This document shows, in pieces, positions 63,976-64,000 of a stretch of DNA of 64,000 bases (the first letter of the stretch is position 1; each line of letters starts with the position of its first letter). The stretch lies in contig JAFZZY010000020.1 in assembly GCA_017615545.1 (NCBI GenBank), forward strand, positions 31,815-95,814, written 5' to 3'. The notes under the pieces were generated by a model. That model saw only the letters and a list, made by a program, of their open reading frames with translations. It ran no database searches and had not been told where the DNA came from. Origin of the DNA: Lachnospiraceae bacterium. Lineage in GTDB: Bacteria; Bacillota; Clostridia; Lachnospirales; Lachnospiraceae. The position numbers were made by a program, and so were the translations under genes.

Positions 63976-64000
63976 TACAAAATCAACATCATTTCACGAG

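Overview
The window reads as a chromosomal stretch of a Gram-positive anaerobe of the class Clostridia, most likely a Lachnospiraceae-like fibre degrader. The evidence is the gene order uvrC-hprK-murB-rapZ-whiA-HPr-dnaE-pfkA, a T-box leader on ileS, the clostridial-type HemZ, DegV, U32 and DUF1015 genes, strong GGAGG ribosome sites, and plant-polysaccharide genes (GH120, GH5, SGNH esterase). The organism call is inference; no 16S gene is present. Most genes are moderately GC-rich. The segment from about 21.0 to 28.0 kb is visibly AT-richer and looks like accessory DNA. I saw no tRNA, rRNA, insertion sequence or CRISPR array.

Layout. 0-5.8 kb: end of leuB, then ilvD, ilvB, serC and serA (branched-chain and serine synthesis). 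5.9-15.9 kb: a DUF1015 protein, recJ, rel, an MBL hydrolase, hemZ, degV and hisS. 16-21 kb: a membrane-anchored unknown, an intracellular GH120 beta-xylosidase-like beta-helix protein, a hotdog thioesterase, an AEC transporter and a short pyrophosphatase-family protein. 21.0-28.0 kb: two tandem copies of a three-gene secreted module, each made of a 139-residue exported protein, a solute-binding-like lipoprotein and a second lipoprotein. Each copy has its own promoter and an internal hairpin with compensatory base changes. 28.0-34.1 kb: T-box, type-2-like ileS, glgP. 34.1-40.5 kb: cold-shock gene with a long leader, GH5 lipoprotein, SGNH hydrolase, U32 protein and metallophosphoesterase. 40.6-47.9 kb, minus strand: a GT2, GtrA and YfhO glycosylation trio, then pilT and argH. 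48-61 kb: ftsH, uvrC, hprK, murB, rapZ, whiA, a Crh-like HPr, dnaE and pfkA. 61.3-64 kb: a secreted protein with a DUF6273-like domain and five Ig-like repeats.

How the parts fit. The GH5 lipoprotein would cut glucan or xylan at the surface, and the GH120 and SGNH enzymes, which lack signal peptides, would process imported oligosaccharides. HprK plus an HPr that has Glu at position 15 and keeps Ser46 points to Crh-type carbon catabolite control. The GT2, GtrA and YfhO proteins match the three-component scheme for decorating cell-surface polymers. The best candidate for an undescribed system is the duplicated module at 21-28 kb: a small exported protein with two lipoproteins, no permease or ATPase nearby, and uneven divergence between copies, highest in the middle gene.
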